From assembly GCF_000016545.1 (NCBI RefSeq), contig NC_009437.1:1219501-1283500 (forward strand): a stretch of 64,000 bases of DNA. Direction: 5' to 3'. Under the pieces are notes generated by a model. The model did not search any database. It was not told the DNA's origin and saw only the letters and a program-made list of their open reading frames with translations. The position numbers and the translations under genes were made by a program. This DNA is from Caldicellulosiruptor saccharolyticus DSM 8903. GTDB lineage: Bacteria; Bacillota; Thermoanaerobacteria; Caldicellulosiruptorales; Caldicellulosiruptoraceae. This document shows, in pieces, positions 49,543 to 58,438 of this stretch. Within the stretch, counting starts at the first letter, position 1; each line of letters begins with the position of its first letter.

Positions 49543-50565
49543 TTAATCGCCGATTGTTGCTCGAATAATCTCAAGCTTTTTCTCAATCATATCAGGTATT
49601 GGCAAATTGTATGGGCATCTTGTTACGCAAACTCCACATTTAATGCAATTTTTTGCTTTTTGATATGCATCATAAAACCAGCCAGACTTTAGAGTATTAA
49701 AAGGCAATCTTTTCATTGCAGAATCTGCATGGAGTATTACCCAAATAGGAATTTGTTGAGGGCATGGTTGACAATAATTGCATCTTCTGCAAAATTCTTT
49801 ACCAAGCTCTTTTCGTATCCTTTCTATTTCTTTCATTTCATCGTCAGTCAAAGCACTGAGATTCATAGCAACATTAACATTTTCATCCAATTCCTTAATG
49901 GTTTCTATTCCAGGGTCAGGTACGACAAATTCTTTTTGCAAGACGTATTTTAAAGATAGAGCAGCGTTTGGAATAACACCGCCACCAACTGGCTTCATTG
50001 CAATTATTCCAATATCTTTTTGGAGTGCTAATGGGAAAACTTTGTCTTCTACATCTGTTTCTATTATATTATAGCAAAGTTGGATCACATCAAATTTATC
50101 TGTATTTATTAACTTTTCAAGAATTTCTGTACTGTGGCTTGAAGCGCCGATAAATCTAATAAGTCCTTTTTCCTTTGCCTCAACCAGTCCCCAGTAAGCT
50201 CCATCTTCAGCAAAAACCCTATTGAATGTATCTATATCATTAACACCATGTAGCTGATAAATATCAATTTGTTCGACACCAAGGTTTTTAAGGCTTATTT
50301 CAATATCCTTCAAAATTCCTTCTTTTGTTCTATTTTGCGATTTAGATGCCAAGTATACTTTTTTGTTAATTCCTTTCAAAGCCTTACCAATTTTTATTTC
50401 ACTATCAGTATAACCTCTTGCAGTGTCAATCAAATTAATTCCAAGTTCAATTGCTCTTCTGATTAATCTTATAGCAGACTCCTCATCGATTCTTTGTATT
50501 GGTATTCCACCAAATGCTATTGGGAAAACCTCAATATTTGTCCTACCAAGCCTTCTGTATTTCAT
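49543..50565 (-). CDS. Aldo/keto reductase with C-terminal 4Fe-4S domain (second copy)
   Basis: 340 residues. The barrel carries NLIDTARGYTDSE (Asp and Tyr) and YLASKSQNR (Lys). The C-terminal domain has cysteines in CRRCNYCQPCPQQIP and CIKCGVCVTRCPYNLPIP, able to hold two iron-sulfur centres. It is shorter by 40 residues than, and clearly diverged from, the protein at 26549, so this is an old paralogue, not a recent duplication. It begins four bases after the end of an ABC exporter gene on the same strand, so the two are co-transcribed. The substrate is unknown. Confidence 0.9.
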   Translation of the reverse strand: MKYRRLGRTNIEVFPIAFGGIPIQRIDEESAIRLIRRAIELGINLIDTARGYTDSEIKIGKALKGINKKVYLASKSQNRTKEGILKDIEISLKNLGVEQIDIYQLHGVNDIDTFNRVFAEDGAYWGLVEAKEKGLIRFIGASSHSTEILEKLINTDKFDVIQLCYNIIETDVEDKVFPLALQKDIGIIAMKPVGGGVIPNAALSLKYVLQKEFVVPDPGIETIKELDENVNVAMNLSALTDDEMKEIERIRKELGKEFCRRCNYCQPCPQQIPIWVILHADSAMKRLPFNTLKSGWFYDAYQKAKNCIKCGVCVTRCPYNLPIPDMIEKKLEIIRATIGD

Positions 50566-50569
50566 ATTT

Positions 50570-52330
50570 TTATACCTCCCTTATTAAGCTATCATTTTCA
50601 TCAATTAACTGCACAGAACACAAATGATAATAAAGTCCTTTTTTAGCAAAAAGCTCTTCATGTGTGCCCATTTCCACAATTTCGCCATCTTTCAAAACTA
50701 TAATCTTATCTGCCTTTTTTACAGTAGTTAACCTGTGAGCAATAATTAAAATTGTCCTTGTACCTGCTAAGTTGTTTATGGCTTCTTGAATTTCTTTTTC
50801 TGTTTCTGTATCAACAGAAGAAGTTGCTTCATCTAAGATTAATATCGGTGCATTTTTCAAGACAGCTCTTGCAATTGCCAAACGCTGTTTTTGGCCTCCA
50901 GAGAGCTTTACTCCTCTTTCGCCGATTACTGTGTCATAGCCCTGCGGAAGATTTTGGATAAAGTCATGCGCGCAGGCAATTTTTGCTGCTTGAATTATTT
51001 CATCCATGGTAGCATCTTCTTTTCCATATGCAATGTTTTGAGCAACTGTTCCATTGAACAAAAACACATCTTGCATTACCATACTGATATTATCATGTAA
51101 TGATTTTAAAGTGACATCCTTTATATCAATATCGTCAATTTTAATTACACCTGAATCTGGGTCATAAAAACGATTTAAAAGATACATAATTGTTGTCTTT
51201 CCAACACCAGTGGGGCCGACAAACGCAACCATTTGTCCCGGCTGAATTTCAAATGAAATATTTTTTAGAACCTGAACTTCAGGATTGTAAGAAAAAGAGA
51301 CATTTTCAAAGGTGATTTTACCTTGAACGTTTTTAAGTTTCTGCGCATTCTCTTTTTCTTTTATCTCAGACTCTGTTTGAAGAATCTCAAAAACTCTCTC
51401 AGCGCCTGCCAAAGCTTGCTGAACGTTTTCGATAACTTGAGATAGCTGAGTCACCGGTTGATAGAACATGCTAAGATACAGAATAAATCCAACGATATCT
51501 TGCACAGGCACTTTTCCACTCAATGCCATAAGTCCACCAACAGAAACTACTATCACTGTTCCAACAGAGCTTAGAAAACTCACAGTTGGATGAAATACTG
51601 CTGAGAGCTTGAGGGCACTCAAAAGTGCGTTAATGTGTCTGTAAATTTTTTCTTTTATTTTTAAAAGCTCTTTCTCCTGCTTGTTAAAGATTTGTATTTC
51701 ACGGATACCTGAGAGATTATCTTGCAAATCAGCATTTAAATCTGCTAATGCTTTTTGAGCTTCTCTAAAATTTGGCAAAATCTTTTTGGCAAAGACTGTA
51801 CCGCTTAAAACTAGAAACGGTATAGGAATTAAAGATAGCGCAGCAAGAACAGGGTTTATGATAAAAAGGATACACGCGACACCGAGTATTATAAGAGAAT
51901 TTGTAAACAGGTCTGGAACAGCATGGGCAATCAAGACTTCAAAATTTGCAGTATCATTTACAACTCTTGACATAAGCTGGCCTGTTTGTTTGTCTACAAA
52001 ATACCCGAAAGAAAGCTGTTGAAGCTTGCTATAAACCAAAGTTCTCACATGTGCAACTAAATTCCATGCTGCATAATGTGAGAGATAACTATTTAAAAAC
52101 TGAAATACAATTCTTAAAATGTAAGATAAAATCAATATAAGGGAGATGTTGATTATCATTCTTTTTGCATTTGGGTACTTGCTAATATTTGTAATTATTC
52201 CTGTCAAATCCCTCACAAGCCACGGGCCAAGAAGGTTTAATGCTGTGATAGCAAGCATGGAGATACCAGAGACAATGAGATATTTCCAGTACGGTCTTGC
52301 CATCTTCACAAGCTTTATCAAATACCCCAT
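50570..52330 (-). CDS. ABC exporter, fused membrane and ATPase domains
   Basis: 586-residue half-transporter that works as a homo- or heterodimer. Six membrane segments (about 18-300) precede the nucleotide-binding domain (about 335-575), with Walker A GPTGVGKTT, signature LSGGQKQRLAIARA, Walker B ILILDEATSSVD and the switch His in IIAHRL. Multidrug or lipid export is usual for this MsbA/LmrA-like class, but the cargo is not visible. It is the first gene of a pair with the aldo/keto reductase and sits 23 bases downstream of cas6, so all three could share a transcript. Confidence 0.93.
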   Translation of the reverse strand: MGYLIKLVKMARPYWKYLIVSGISMLAITALNLLGPWLVRDLTGIITNISKYPNAKRMIINISLILILSYILRIVFQFLNSYLSHYAAWNLVAHVRTLVYSKLQQLSFGYFVDKQTGQLMSRVVNDTANFEVLIAHAVPDLFTNSLIILGVACILFIINPVLAALSLIPIPFLVLSGTVFAKKILPNFREAQKALADLNADLQDNLSGIREIQIFNKQEKELLKIKEKIYRHINALLSALKLSAVFHPTVSFLSSVGTVIVVSVGGLMALSGKVPVQDIVGFILYLSMFYQPVTQLSQVIENVQQALAGAERVFEILQTESEIKEKENAQKLKNVQGKITFENVSFSYNPEVQVLKNISFEIQPGQMVAFVGPTGVGKTTIMYLLNRFYDPDSGVIKIDDIDIKDVTLKSLHDNISMVMQDVFLFNGTVAQNIAYGKEDATMDEIIQAAKIACAHDFIQNLPQGYDTVIGERGVKLSGGQKQRLAIARAVLKNAPILILDEATSSVDTETEKEIQEAINNLAGTRTILIIAHRLTTVKKADKIIVLKDGEIVEMGTHEELFAKKGLYYHLCSVQLIDENDSLIREV

Positions 52331-52353
52331 TCAATCATCTCCTTGAAAAAATT

Positions 52354-53106
52354 TTACTCAATGATTTCAAAAAGTCCAAATCCCTGAGAGTTTTTTGAGC
52401 CAAGTCCGCAGTAATATGCAACTTCCATTATTTTTGGGTCAGTTTCAATTGTATAAAAACCAAGCCAGCCTTTTATGGGCGTCTTTTTAAAAAGCATGGG
52501 TTTAAAGTGTGATTTTTCTTCAACCTTCAGTGGTTTTAAATCAAATCTAAAACTTTTTTCGTCAAAGTCTTTTATTAAAAGCTTGCATTTTTTCATCAGG
52601 TTTTGGGAAATAAGATTATAAAACTCATCCTCAAAAGGAGTAAAAAAGTGTTTGTATTCTGAATTTTCATTTCTGATTGTTTTATACGCACACATAGGAG
52701 ATAACATTTTTATTTTATGAAAACTTGAGAATTTCGGTTTTCTGAGCATATTTGCAGATGTTACATATAGTATATTATCTTTTAGATAAATTTGGTCTTT
52801 TTTCAAAAGCCCGGTTGAAAATTTTGTGACAAAATCCTCAACAGGTGATGACACTGTAAGTGAAACCTTTTTGTCAAATATTATTTTTTTATTTGAACCT
52901 TCTCCAACAATCTTAAATGGACCTTCTAAGCGAGAAAATGAAAAAAGTTTAAAGTTTTTCAAATCAACCTCATATCCCTTGTCATGTAAAAATGTTGCAT
53001 AGATTTTGTCTTCAATAGTGTTGTATATCATGGACTGGACAAAGTAGTTGTAATGGATAGGAAGTTCAATTAGGTTTTGGGATTCAAAGTCTACTTTTAT
53101 TCGCAT
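52354..53106 (-). CDS. cas6: CRISPR-associated endoribonuclease Cas6 (isolated)
   Basis: 250 residues from an ATG at 53106, with AAGGGAG upstream. The open frame continues to 53181, but the longer N-terminus has no ribosome-binding site. Two RAMP ferredoxin-like folds are inferred. The N-terminal segment LPIHYNYFVQSMIYNTI matches the Cas6 region that holds the catalytic His, here the His of PIHYN. The C-terminal Gly-rich loop YYCGLGSKNSQGFGLFEII is diagnostic. It would cut CRISPR precursor RNA within repeats. No other cas gene and no CRISPR array lies in the window, so it must act on arrays elsewhere or be a remnant. The gene itself looks intact. Confidence 0.85.
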   Translation of the reverse strand: MRIKVDFESQNLIELPIHYNYFVQSMIYNTIEDKIYATFLHDKGYEVDLKNFKLFSFSRLEGPFKIVGEGSNKKIIFDKKVSLTVSSPVEDFVTKFSTGLLKKDQIYLKDNILYVTSANMLRKPKFSSFHKIKMLSPMCAYKTIRNENSEYKHFFTPFEDEFYNLISQNLMKKCKLLIKDFDEKSFRFDLKPLKVEEKSHFKPMLFKKTPIKGWLGFYTIETDPKIMEVAYYCGLGSKNSQGFGLFEIIE

Positions 53107-53313
53107 GGTTTTCTCCCTTTCCTTAAAGTGAAGTTTTATTTTCCATAAAGATATTTTATCAGGAAAATTAAGAATTTGCACAACTGCTTTTAAAAAAACA
53201 TATCAAGATTTTAATGTTTATTTAATTTTTTTAAGTGAATATAGCAAAACATTTTCCATTAATGATATTATAAATTTTGAAAGTACAAACTTGAAAAAAA
53301 GGAGGCCCAAAAT

Positions 53314-55503
53314 ATGTCAATCACCTTTAACCCACAAACAAATATGTTTTTCATAGAAGCAAAGAACACAAGCTACATAATAAAGCTTTTCAAAGGAAAG
53401 TTTTTGTCCCACGTTTATTGGGGCAAAAAGATAAAAGAGTTTGAGTGGACAGATTTTGATGTGACAGGAGGAAGAGTATTTGGTGCAACACCTGACCCAA
53501 ATGACAAGACATATTCATTTGATACAATGCTTTTAGAATACCCTGCATATGGAAATTCAGATTTCAGACACCCTGCCTATCAAGTTGAGCAGGAAGATGG
53601 CTCTCGTATCACAAACCTTGTTTACAAAACACACAGAATCTATGATGGAAAGCCAAAATTAGAAGGTCTTCCGGCAACATATGTTGAGTCACCTGATGAG
53701 GCTCAAACACTGGAGATAGAACTTTATGATGATCTGATTGACTTGAAAGTAACATTGATATATACAGCTTTCAGAGATTTTGATGTAATAACAAGAAGTG
53801 TAAGGTTTGAGAACTTAGGAAAACAAACTCTCAAAATTCTTCGTGCAATGAGCGTTTGTGTTGATTTCCCAGAAGGGGATTTTGACCTTCTTCATCTTTG
53901 GGGTTCGTGGGCAAGAGAAAGGTATGTTGAGAGAATTCCACTTATTCACGGAATGCAGGTAATTGACAGTGCAAGGGGTGAAAGTTCACATCAGCACAAT
54001 CCATTTATAGCACTTTTGTCAAAGGATGCAACTGAAAAACATGGCGATGTGTATGGCTTTTCGCTTGTGTATAGTGGAAACTTTGCTGCAATTGTGGAAA
54101 AGGACCAGTACAATATGCTTAGGGTTACAATGGGTATAAATCCTTTTGAATTTACATGGGTACTAAAACCGGGCGAAAGTTTCCAAACACCAGAGGTTGT
54201 GATGGTTAATTCACAAGAGGGCTTGGGAGGGATGTCTCGCACATACCACAAGCTCTACAGGAAAAGACTTTGCAGAGGGGTATATAGAGATAAGAGAAGA
54301 CCAATTCTGATAAACAGCTGGGAAGCTACATATTTCAATTTCAATGAAGAAAAGCTTTTGGCTTTAGCAAAGGAAGCAAAAGAGCTTGGGATTGAGCTAT
54401 TTGTACTTGATGATGGATGGTTTGGCAAAAGAGATGATGACACAAGCTCGCTTGGAGACTGGTTTGTTGACAGAAGGAAGCTTCCAAATGGCTTAGATGG
54501 GCTTGGCAAAAAGCTAAATGAAATGGGGCTCAAATTTGGGCTTTGGTTTGAACCTGAGATGGTATCCCCTGATAGTGAACTTTATAGGAAACATCCTGAT
54601 TGGTGCATTCAAGTTCGAGGAAGGAGCTTGACTCAATGCAGAAACCAGTATGTTCTGGACATTACAAGAGAAGATGTTAGAAAAGAGATTTTGAGAATGA
54701 TGAAGGAGATTCTAAAAGCAGCTCCAATTGAATATATCAAGTGGGACATGAACAGGCCCTTAACAGAGGTAGGTTCGCTTGAGCTCCCACCAGAGAGGCA
54801 AAAAGAGGTCTTCCACAGATATGTTCTGGGACTTTATCAGATGATGGAAGAGCTGACAACAGAATTTCCCCACATTCTATTTGAAGGCTGTTCTGGCGGT
54901 GGTGGCAGGTTTGACCCAGGAATTTTGTACTACATGCCTCAAATTTGGACGAGTGATGACACAGATGCAATAGAGAGGCTTAAAATCCAGTTTGGAACAA
55001 GCATAGTGTATCCAGCATCTACAATGGGTGCGCATGTATCAATTGTGCCAAACCATCAGGTTGGAAGGGTAACACCAATGAAGACAAGAGGGGTTGTAGC
55101 ACTTTCTGGCTGTTTTGGGTATGAGCTTGATTTGACAAAGCTATCTTGTGAGGACAAAGAAGAGATTAAAAGACAAATTGAGCTTTACAAGAGAATATGG
55201 CATATAGTGTTTGAAGGTGATCTGTACAGATTAATTTCTCCATTTGATGGAAATAGCGCTGCATGGATGTATGTGACAGAGGATAAGAAAGAAGCAGTTG
55301 TATTCTATGTTGAAATTTTAAGGCAGCCAAACCCACCAATCAAAAGGTTAAAATTGGATGGACTTGACCCCAGCAAGAGCTATTTAATTGAAGGTGAGCA
55401 AAAAACAAGGTTTGGCGATGAGCTTATGAACATAGGGCTTATGATTCCTCAGATGTGGGGAGACTTTAATTCTCATATATGGATTTTAAAAGCAGTTGAT
55501 TAG
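53314..55503 (+). CDS. GH36 alpha-galactosidase
   Basis: 729 residues with no signal peptide; cytoplasmic, probably tetrameric. The N-terminal beta-sandwich (about 1-320), (beta/alpha)8 barrel (about 330-650) and C-terminal beta-domain are laid out as in Geobacillus AgaA. The nucleophile is Asp478 in IKWDMNRPL and the acid/base Asp548 in TSDDTDAIERL, the same numbering I recall for that 729-residue enzyme. LFVLDDGWFGKRDDD and CSGGGGRFDPG are other signatures. It removes alpha-galactose from raffinose-type sugars and galactomannan fragments, which fits with the broken mannanase at the start of the window. The ribosome-binding site is AAGGAGG. Confidence 0.96.
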   Translation: MSITFNPQTNMFFIEAKNTSYIIKLFKGKFLSHVYWGKKIKEFEWTDFDVTGGRVFGATPDPNDKTYSFDTMLLEYPAYGNSDFRHPAYQVEQEDGSRITNLVYKTHRIYDGKPKLEGLPATYVESPDEAQTLEIELYDDLIDLKVTLIYTAFRDFDVITRSVRFENLGKQTLKILRAMSVCVDFPEGDFDLLHLWGSWARERYVERIPLIHGMQVIDSARGESSHQHNPFIALLSKDATEKHGDVYGFSLVYSGNFAAIVEKDQYNMLRVTMGINPFEFTWVLKPGESFQTPEVVMVNSQEGLGGMSRTYHKLYRKRLCRGVYRDKRRPILINSWEATYFNFNEEKLLALAKEAKELGIELFVLDDGWFGKRDDDTSSLGDWFVDRRKLPNGLDGLGKKLNEMGLKFGLWFEPEMVSPDSELYRKHPDWCIQVRGRSLTQCRNQYVLDITREDVRKEILRMMKEILKAAPIEYIKWDMNRPLTEVGSLELPPERQKEVFHRYVLGLYQMMEELTTEFPHILFEGCSGGGGRFDPGILYYMPQIWTSDDTDAIERLKIQFGTSIVYPASTMGAHVSIVPNHQVGRVTPMKTRGVVALSGCFGYELDLTKLSCEDKEEIKRQIELYKRIWHIVFEGDLYRLISPFDGNSAAWMYVTEDKKEAVVFYVEILRQPNPPIKRLKLDGLDPSKSYLIEGEQKTRFGDELMNIGLMIPQMWGDFNSHIWILKAVD

Positions 55504-55524
55504 ATTTAGATTTGGTAGTATAAT
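55496..55524 (+). promoter_or_regulatory. Promoter of the GNAT gene
   Basis: TTGATT (55496-55501), 17 bases, TATAAT (55519-55524), about 28 bases before the start. It overlaps the end of the GH36 gene. Confidence 0.65.
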
Positions 55525-55551
55525 TGTAAAAAAGCAGGAAAGTGTGGTTGG

Positions 55552-56370
55552 ATGATAAGGAAACTTTCAAATGCTGATTTTAAAACTCTTATGGATTTTG
55601 TCCGAAAGGAAAAAGAGTGGAATATTTTTATAATTGGCGATATTTTAAGTTTTGGTTTTGACTCACCGGTTGTTGAGGTTTGGGGTGAATTTGATATAGT
55701 ATCTGGAAATTTAAAAGCAGTTCTTCTTCGCTATCGCAGAGATTTGATTTTCTATTCAGATTCTGACAGCTGGGACATTGACTCATTTTGCAATATTATA
55801 CTTACAACAAGGTGCAAAGTTTTTTCTGGCAAAAAGGATGCTGTTATGCCGTTTTTGAAAGCACTGAATGTGCTTAATAAAAGAGAGCAGCTTTTTATGA
55901 AGCTTGACAGCAGTGTAGATAAGAATAAATTAGAACTTTCTCAGGAAGAATTTGAAAAGGTCAGGGTAATAAATAAGGATAATTTAGAAGAAAACCTTGA
56001 CAAGCTTGAACTGATAGTATACCTATATCAGTCTATAGAAGAATTTTTAAATCCCTCAACGTTTGAACAGCTAAGACAGGATGTTTTGATGGGAAGAAGC
56101 AGGATATATTATATAGAAGAAGATGGGATGGTTGTATCATCTGCGCGGACAGGTGCAGAAATTGCAGACATGGCAATGGTTTTAAGTGTTTGCACAATGC
56201 ACGAGTATCGTTCAAGAGGATACGCTACTATGTGCATGAAAAGACTTTGTAGTGATTTGATAAAAGAGGGTAAATCGCTTTGCTTGTTTTGTGACAACCC
56301 TAAAGCTGCTAATATATACAGAAAAATTGGTTTTCAGCAGATTGGCACGTGGGTGACATTGGGATTGTAA
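55552..56370 (+). CDS. GNAT-family acetyltransferase
   Basis: 272 residues. The C-terminal half (about 180-268) is a GNAT fold: acetyl-CoA-binding motif A in MVLSVCTMHEYRSRGYATMCMKRLCSDL (R-x-x-G-Y/x-A pattern), then motif B in CDNPKAANIYRKIGFQQIGTW. The N-terminal about 150 residues form an extra domain of the kind found in FR47-like or GNAT pairs. The substrate is unknown. Its own promoter and a downstream terminator make it monocistronic. Confidence 0.85.
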   Translation: MIRKLSNADFKTLMDFVRKEKEWNIFIIGDILSFGFDSPVVEVWGEFDIVSGNLKAVLLRYRRDLIFYSDSDSWDIDSFCNIILTTRCKVFSGKKDAVMPFLKALNVLNKREQLFMKLDSSVDKNKLELSQEEFEKVRVINKDNLEENLDKLELIVYLYQSIEEFLNPSTFEQLRQDVLMGRSRIYYIEEDGMVVSSARTGAEIADMAMVLSVCTMHEYRSRGYATMCMKRLCSDLIKEGKSLCLFCDNPKAANIYRKIGFQQIGTWVTLGL

Positions 56371-56392
56371 AGTATTTGTTTTAGTCAATCTT

Positions 56393-56430
56393 AACCACCT
56401 GGGAATAGGCAGGTGGTTCTTATTTTTTTA
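56393..56430 (+). terminator. Terminator after the GNAT gene
   Basis: Stem AACCACCTG / CAGGTGGTT (9 bp perfect) with an 8-base loop, then CTTATTTTTTT. Confidence 0.92.
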
Positions 56431-56439
56431 AATTTTTGG

Positions 56440-56468
56440 TTGTAGTTGTATGGATTTAGTGATATAAT
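56440..56468 (+). promoter_or_regulatory. Promoter of a small exported-protein gene
   Basis: TTGTAG (56440-56445), 17 bases, TATAAT (56463-56468), about 28 bases before the start at 56497. Confidence 0.65.
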
Positions 56469-56496
56469 ATAGCAAAATAAAAAAGGTGAGCAAACC

Positions 56497-57066
56497 ATGA
56501 AAAAATTTGTTTTCTTTTCAGTAGTTTTTTTAAGCTTAATCTTAGCTTTCATCTTATTTGCAATTTTTTCGTTTAGTCTTTTATTTTCACAAGACAGCGG
56601 TGTAAAAGAATTCGAGGAAAATTTTGGTATAAGACTTCCAAGAGGTACAGTTTCAGAAAAAATATATGACGATTATGGTGGTTTTCACAATGACGGCATG
56701 AAACTTTACAAATTTGTTTTTACTTCAGAAGGTAAGAAAAGTTTTATTTCATACATCGAAAAACAAAAAAGCTGGAAAAAGCTCCCTTTAAGTCAAGCAT
56801 ATCAAGCACTAATATATGGTGGAGAAGTTAAAGATTTTTCTGGTAATGTTACAGGATTTGGAGGCTTTGCAAAAAAAGTTGGTCTTCCTAAAATTTCTGA
56901 GGGATTTTGGAAAGCAATTGGTGACAGGTCGGTTATCACAGCAAGGTTTATAGATTATGAAAACCTTGATACTAAAACTCTTATCAACCTTAATTCATAT
57001 GATTTTTATTTGGCAATCTACTATACAAAAAAAGGAATACTTTATATGTTCCATGTAAATACTTGA
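56497..57066 (+). CDS. Unrecognised membrane-anchored or secreted protein
   Basis: 189 residues. One hydrophobic N-terminal segment (about 5-30, no lipobox Cys) is followed by a soluble domain of about 155 residues facing outward. That domain is rich in aromatic residues and charged pairs, with IRLPRGTVSEKIYDDYGGFHNDG near its start and no cysteine. I do not recognise a family. It has an AAGGTGAG ribosome-binding site and its own promoter. No neighbour gives a function. Confidence 0.75.
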   Translation: MKKFVFFSVVFLSLILAFILFAIFSFSLLFSQDSGVKEFEENFGIRLPRGTVSEKIYDDYGGFHNDGMKLYKFVFTSEGKKSFISYIEKQKSWKKLPLSQAYQALIYGGEVKDFSGNVTGFGGFAKKVGLPKISEGFWKAIGDRSVITARFIDYENLDTKTLINLNSYDFYLAIYYTKKGILYMFHVNT

Positions 57067-57094
57067 AAAACTTTTTTATATAAAAAAAGAAGCA

Positions 57095-57343
57095 ATGTGT
57101 AAAAGGTTTTCAGAGCAAAAAATTGGTTGGATATTAATTACTTTCTATTTGAGCACCTTCCTAAGAAAGTTTGCGGGACAAGATTTTTCTCTTGCTTATA
57201 AATGGAATAAACAACTTTTGTTTGTTTTATGTATCATTGGTGATATTTTTTCAACAACCTCTTTATGCAAAATTAATGTTGACTTAGTTGTAAAAATCTG
57301 CTACAATGATCGAACAATTTTATTTTTGTATGAGAGTTGCTAA
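57095..57343 (+). CDS. Doubtful small open frame
   Basis: 82 codons beginning MCKRFSEQKIGWILITFYLS. There is no good ribosome-binding site (only AAGAAG), and the composition is irregular with several Cys and Trp. It occupies most of the 316-base gap 57067-57382, in which I see nothing else. It may be noncoding or a decayed gene. Confidence 0.25.
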   Translation: MCKRFSEQKIGWILITFYLSTFLRKFAGQDFSLAYKWNKQLLFVLCIIGDIFSTTSLCKINVDLVVKICYNDRTILFLYESC

Positions 57344-57382
57344 ATATAAGCCTGAATTTTTTTAATGGAGGTTTAATTTAAA

Positions 57383-57559
57383 ATGAAAGATTATAGAATT
57401 ATGCTGTTAGGAATTGCAATTATTCTATTTGGAATTGCTTATGAAGTAACGTTAATTGGTTATGATCCAGCAGAATTTTTGCGATTTATAGTAAAATCAT
57501 TTAAATTTATAGGCATTATTGTTACAATAATTGGTTATTTTGAAGCAGAAAAGAAATAA
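57383..57559 (+). CDS. Small two-helix membrane protein
   Basis: 58 residues (MKDYRIMLLGIAIILFG...EAEKK) with TGGAGG 12-18 bases before the ATG. Two hydrophobic stretches (about 5-26 and 40-53) flank a short polar loop containing GYDPAEF. The length, strong ribosome-binding site and tidy Lys-rich end support a real gene. Function unknown. Confidence 0.65.
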   Translation: MKDYRIMLLGIAIILFGIAYEVTLIGYDPAEFLRFIVKSFKFIGIIVTIIGYFEAEKK

Positions 57560-57596
57560 TCGTGCAGAAGTTACTTTTATTTTTATAAAATTTTGG

Positions 57597-57625
57597 TTGT
57601 ATTCTCAGGAGTTTAATGGTATAAT
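57597..57625 (+). promoter_or_regulatory. Promoter of the SIMPL-domain gene
   Basis: TTGTAT (57597-57602), 17 bases, TATAAT (57620-57625). A TTTTGGTTGTA run across the -35 region is also present at the 56440 promoter. Confidence 0.65.
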
Positions 57626-57656
57626 GTAATAAAGTGAAAAAATGGAGGTTAAAAGT

Positions 57657-58391
57657 TTGAATAATAAAAACGTTACCTATGTTCTGGTTGCTTTAATTAT
57701 AGGGATTTCTTTTACAATCTCTTCTTACTTTTTATCAAACGGCCTTATAAATTTAAGGGCAGAAAGAAAGGTCATTACAGTAACAGGTTCTGCAAAAAAA
57801 CAAATAAGGTCTGACCTTGTCAAGTGGACGGGGATGTATTCTGCTCAGGCAAAAGATTTAAAAGAAGCTTACAAACTTTTGGAAGAAAGTCAGAAGAAGG
57901 TGAAAGATTATTTCCTCTCAAAAGGACTTTCTGAAAAGGACTTAATTTTTTCTTCAATTTCAACTCAAACAATATACGAGATGCTTCCAAATGGAATATA
58001 TTCAACAAAGGTTGATAGCTACAAGCTTTCACAAAGCGTTCAGATTACATCAAAAGATGTAGACAAGATTACAGATCTTTCTCGAAAGTCAACGGAGCTT
58101 ATAAACTCCGGTGTTCAGTTTGAGTCTATGCCACCTCAGTATTATTACACAAAGCTTGCAGATTTAAAAATCCAGATGCTTTCTTTGGCAACAGAAGATG
58201 CTGTAAGAAGAGCAAAACAGATTGCAAAGAGTACAGGAAGTAGCGTTGAAAGATTAAAATCTGCTTCTATGGGTGTTTTTCAGATAACTCCGCTTTATTC
58301 AACTGAAGTTAGTGACTATGGAATAAATGATACAACATCAATAGATAAAGAAATAACTGCTGTTGTTAACTGTGAGTTTATAATAAAATAA
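57657..58391 (+). CDS. SIMPL (DUF541) domain protein
   Basis: 244 residues from a TTG at 57657 that follows GGAGG by eight bases. The ATG at 57642 overlaps that ribosome-binding site and is not the start. An N-terminal membrane segment (about 5-28) is followed by the SIMPL domain, starting ERKVITVTGSAKKQIRSDLVKWTG and ending with DKEITAVVNCEFIIK. Members are periplasmic or outer-face proteins, often associated with oxidative stress or signalling; the biochemical role is unclear. It ends before a shared terminator with hydF. Confidence 0.85.
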   Translation: MNNKNVTYVLVALIIGISFTISSYFLSNGLINLRAERKVITVTGSAKKQIRSDLVKWTGMYSAQAKDLKEAYKLLEESQKKVKDYFLSKGLSEKDLIFSSISTQTIYEMLPNGIYSTKVDSYKLSQSVQITSKDVDKITDLSRKSTELINSGVQFESMPPQYYYTKLADLKIQMLSLATEDAVRRAKQIAKSTGSSVERLKSASMGVFQITPLYSTEVSDYGINDTTSIDKEITAVVNCEFIIK

Positions 58392-58402
58392 GTGGCAAAA
58401 AG

Positions 58403-58437
58403 CCCCTTCCAGTTGACTTAAGGGTAGTTGGAAGGGG
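58403..58437. terminator. Bidirectional terminator between the SIMPL gene and hydF
   Basis: CCCCTTCCAGTT (58403-58414) pairs with AGTTGGAAGGGG (58426-58437), with A and T runs on the outside of both arms. Confidence 0.82.
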
Positions 58438-58438
58438 T

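Noticed and set aside
52354-53181. CRISPR array beside cas6
   Set aside because: No regularly spaced direct repeats are seen on either side of the gene or elsewhere in the window.
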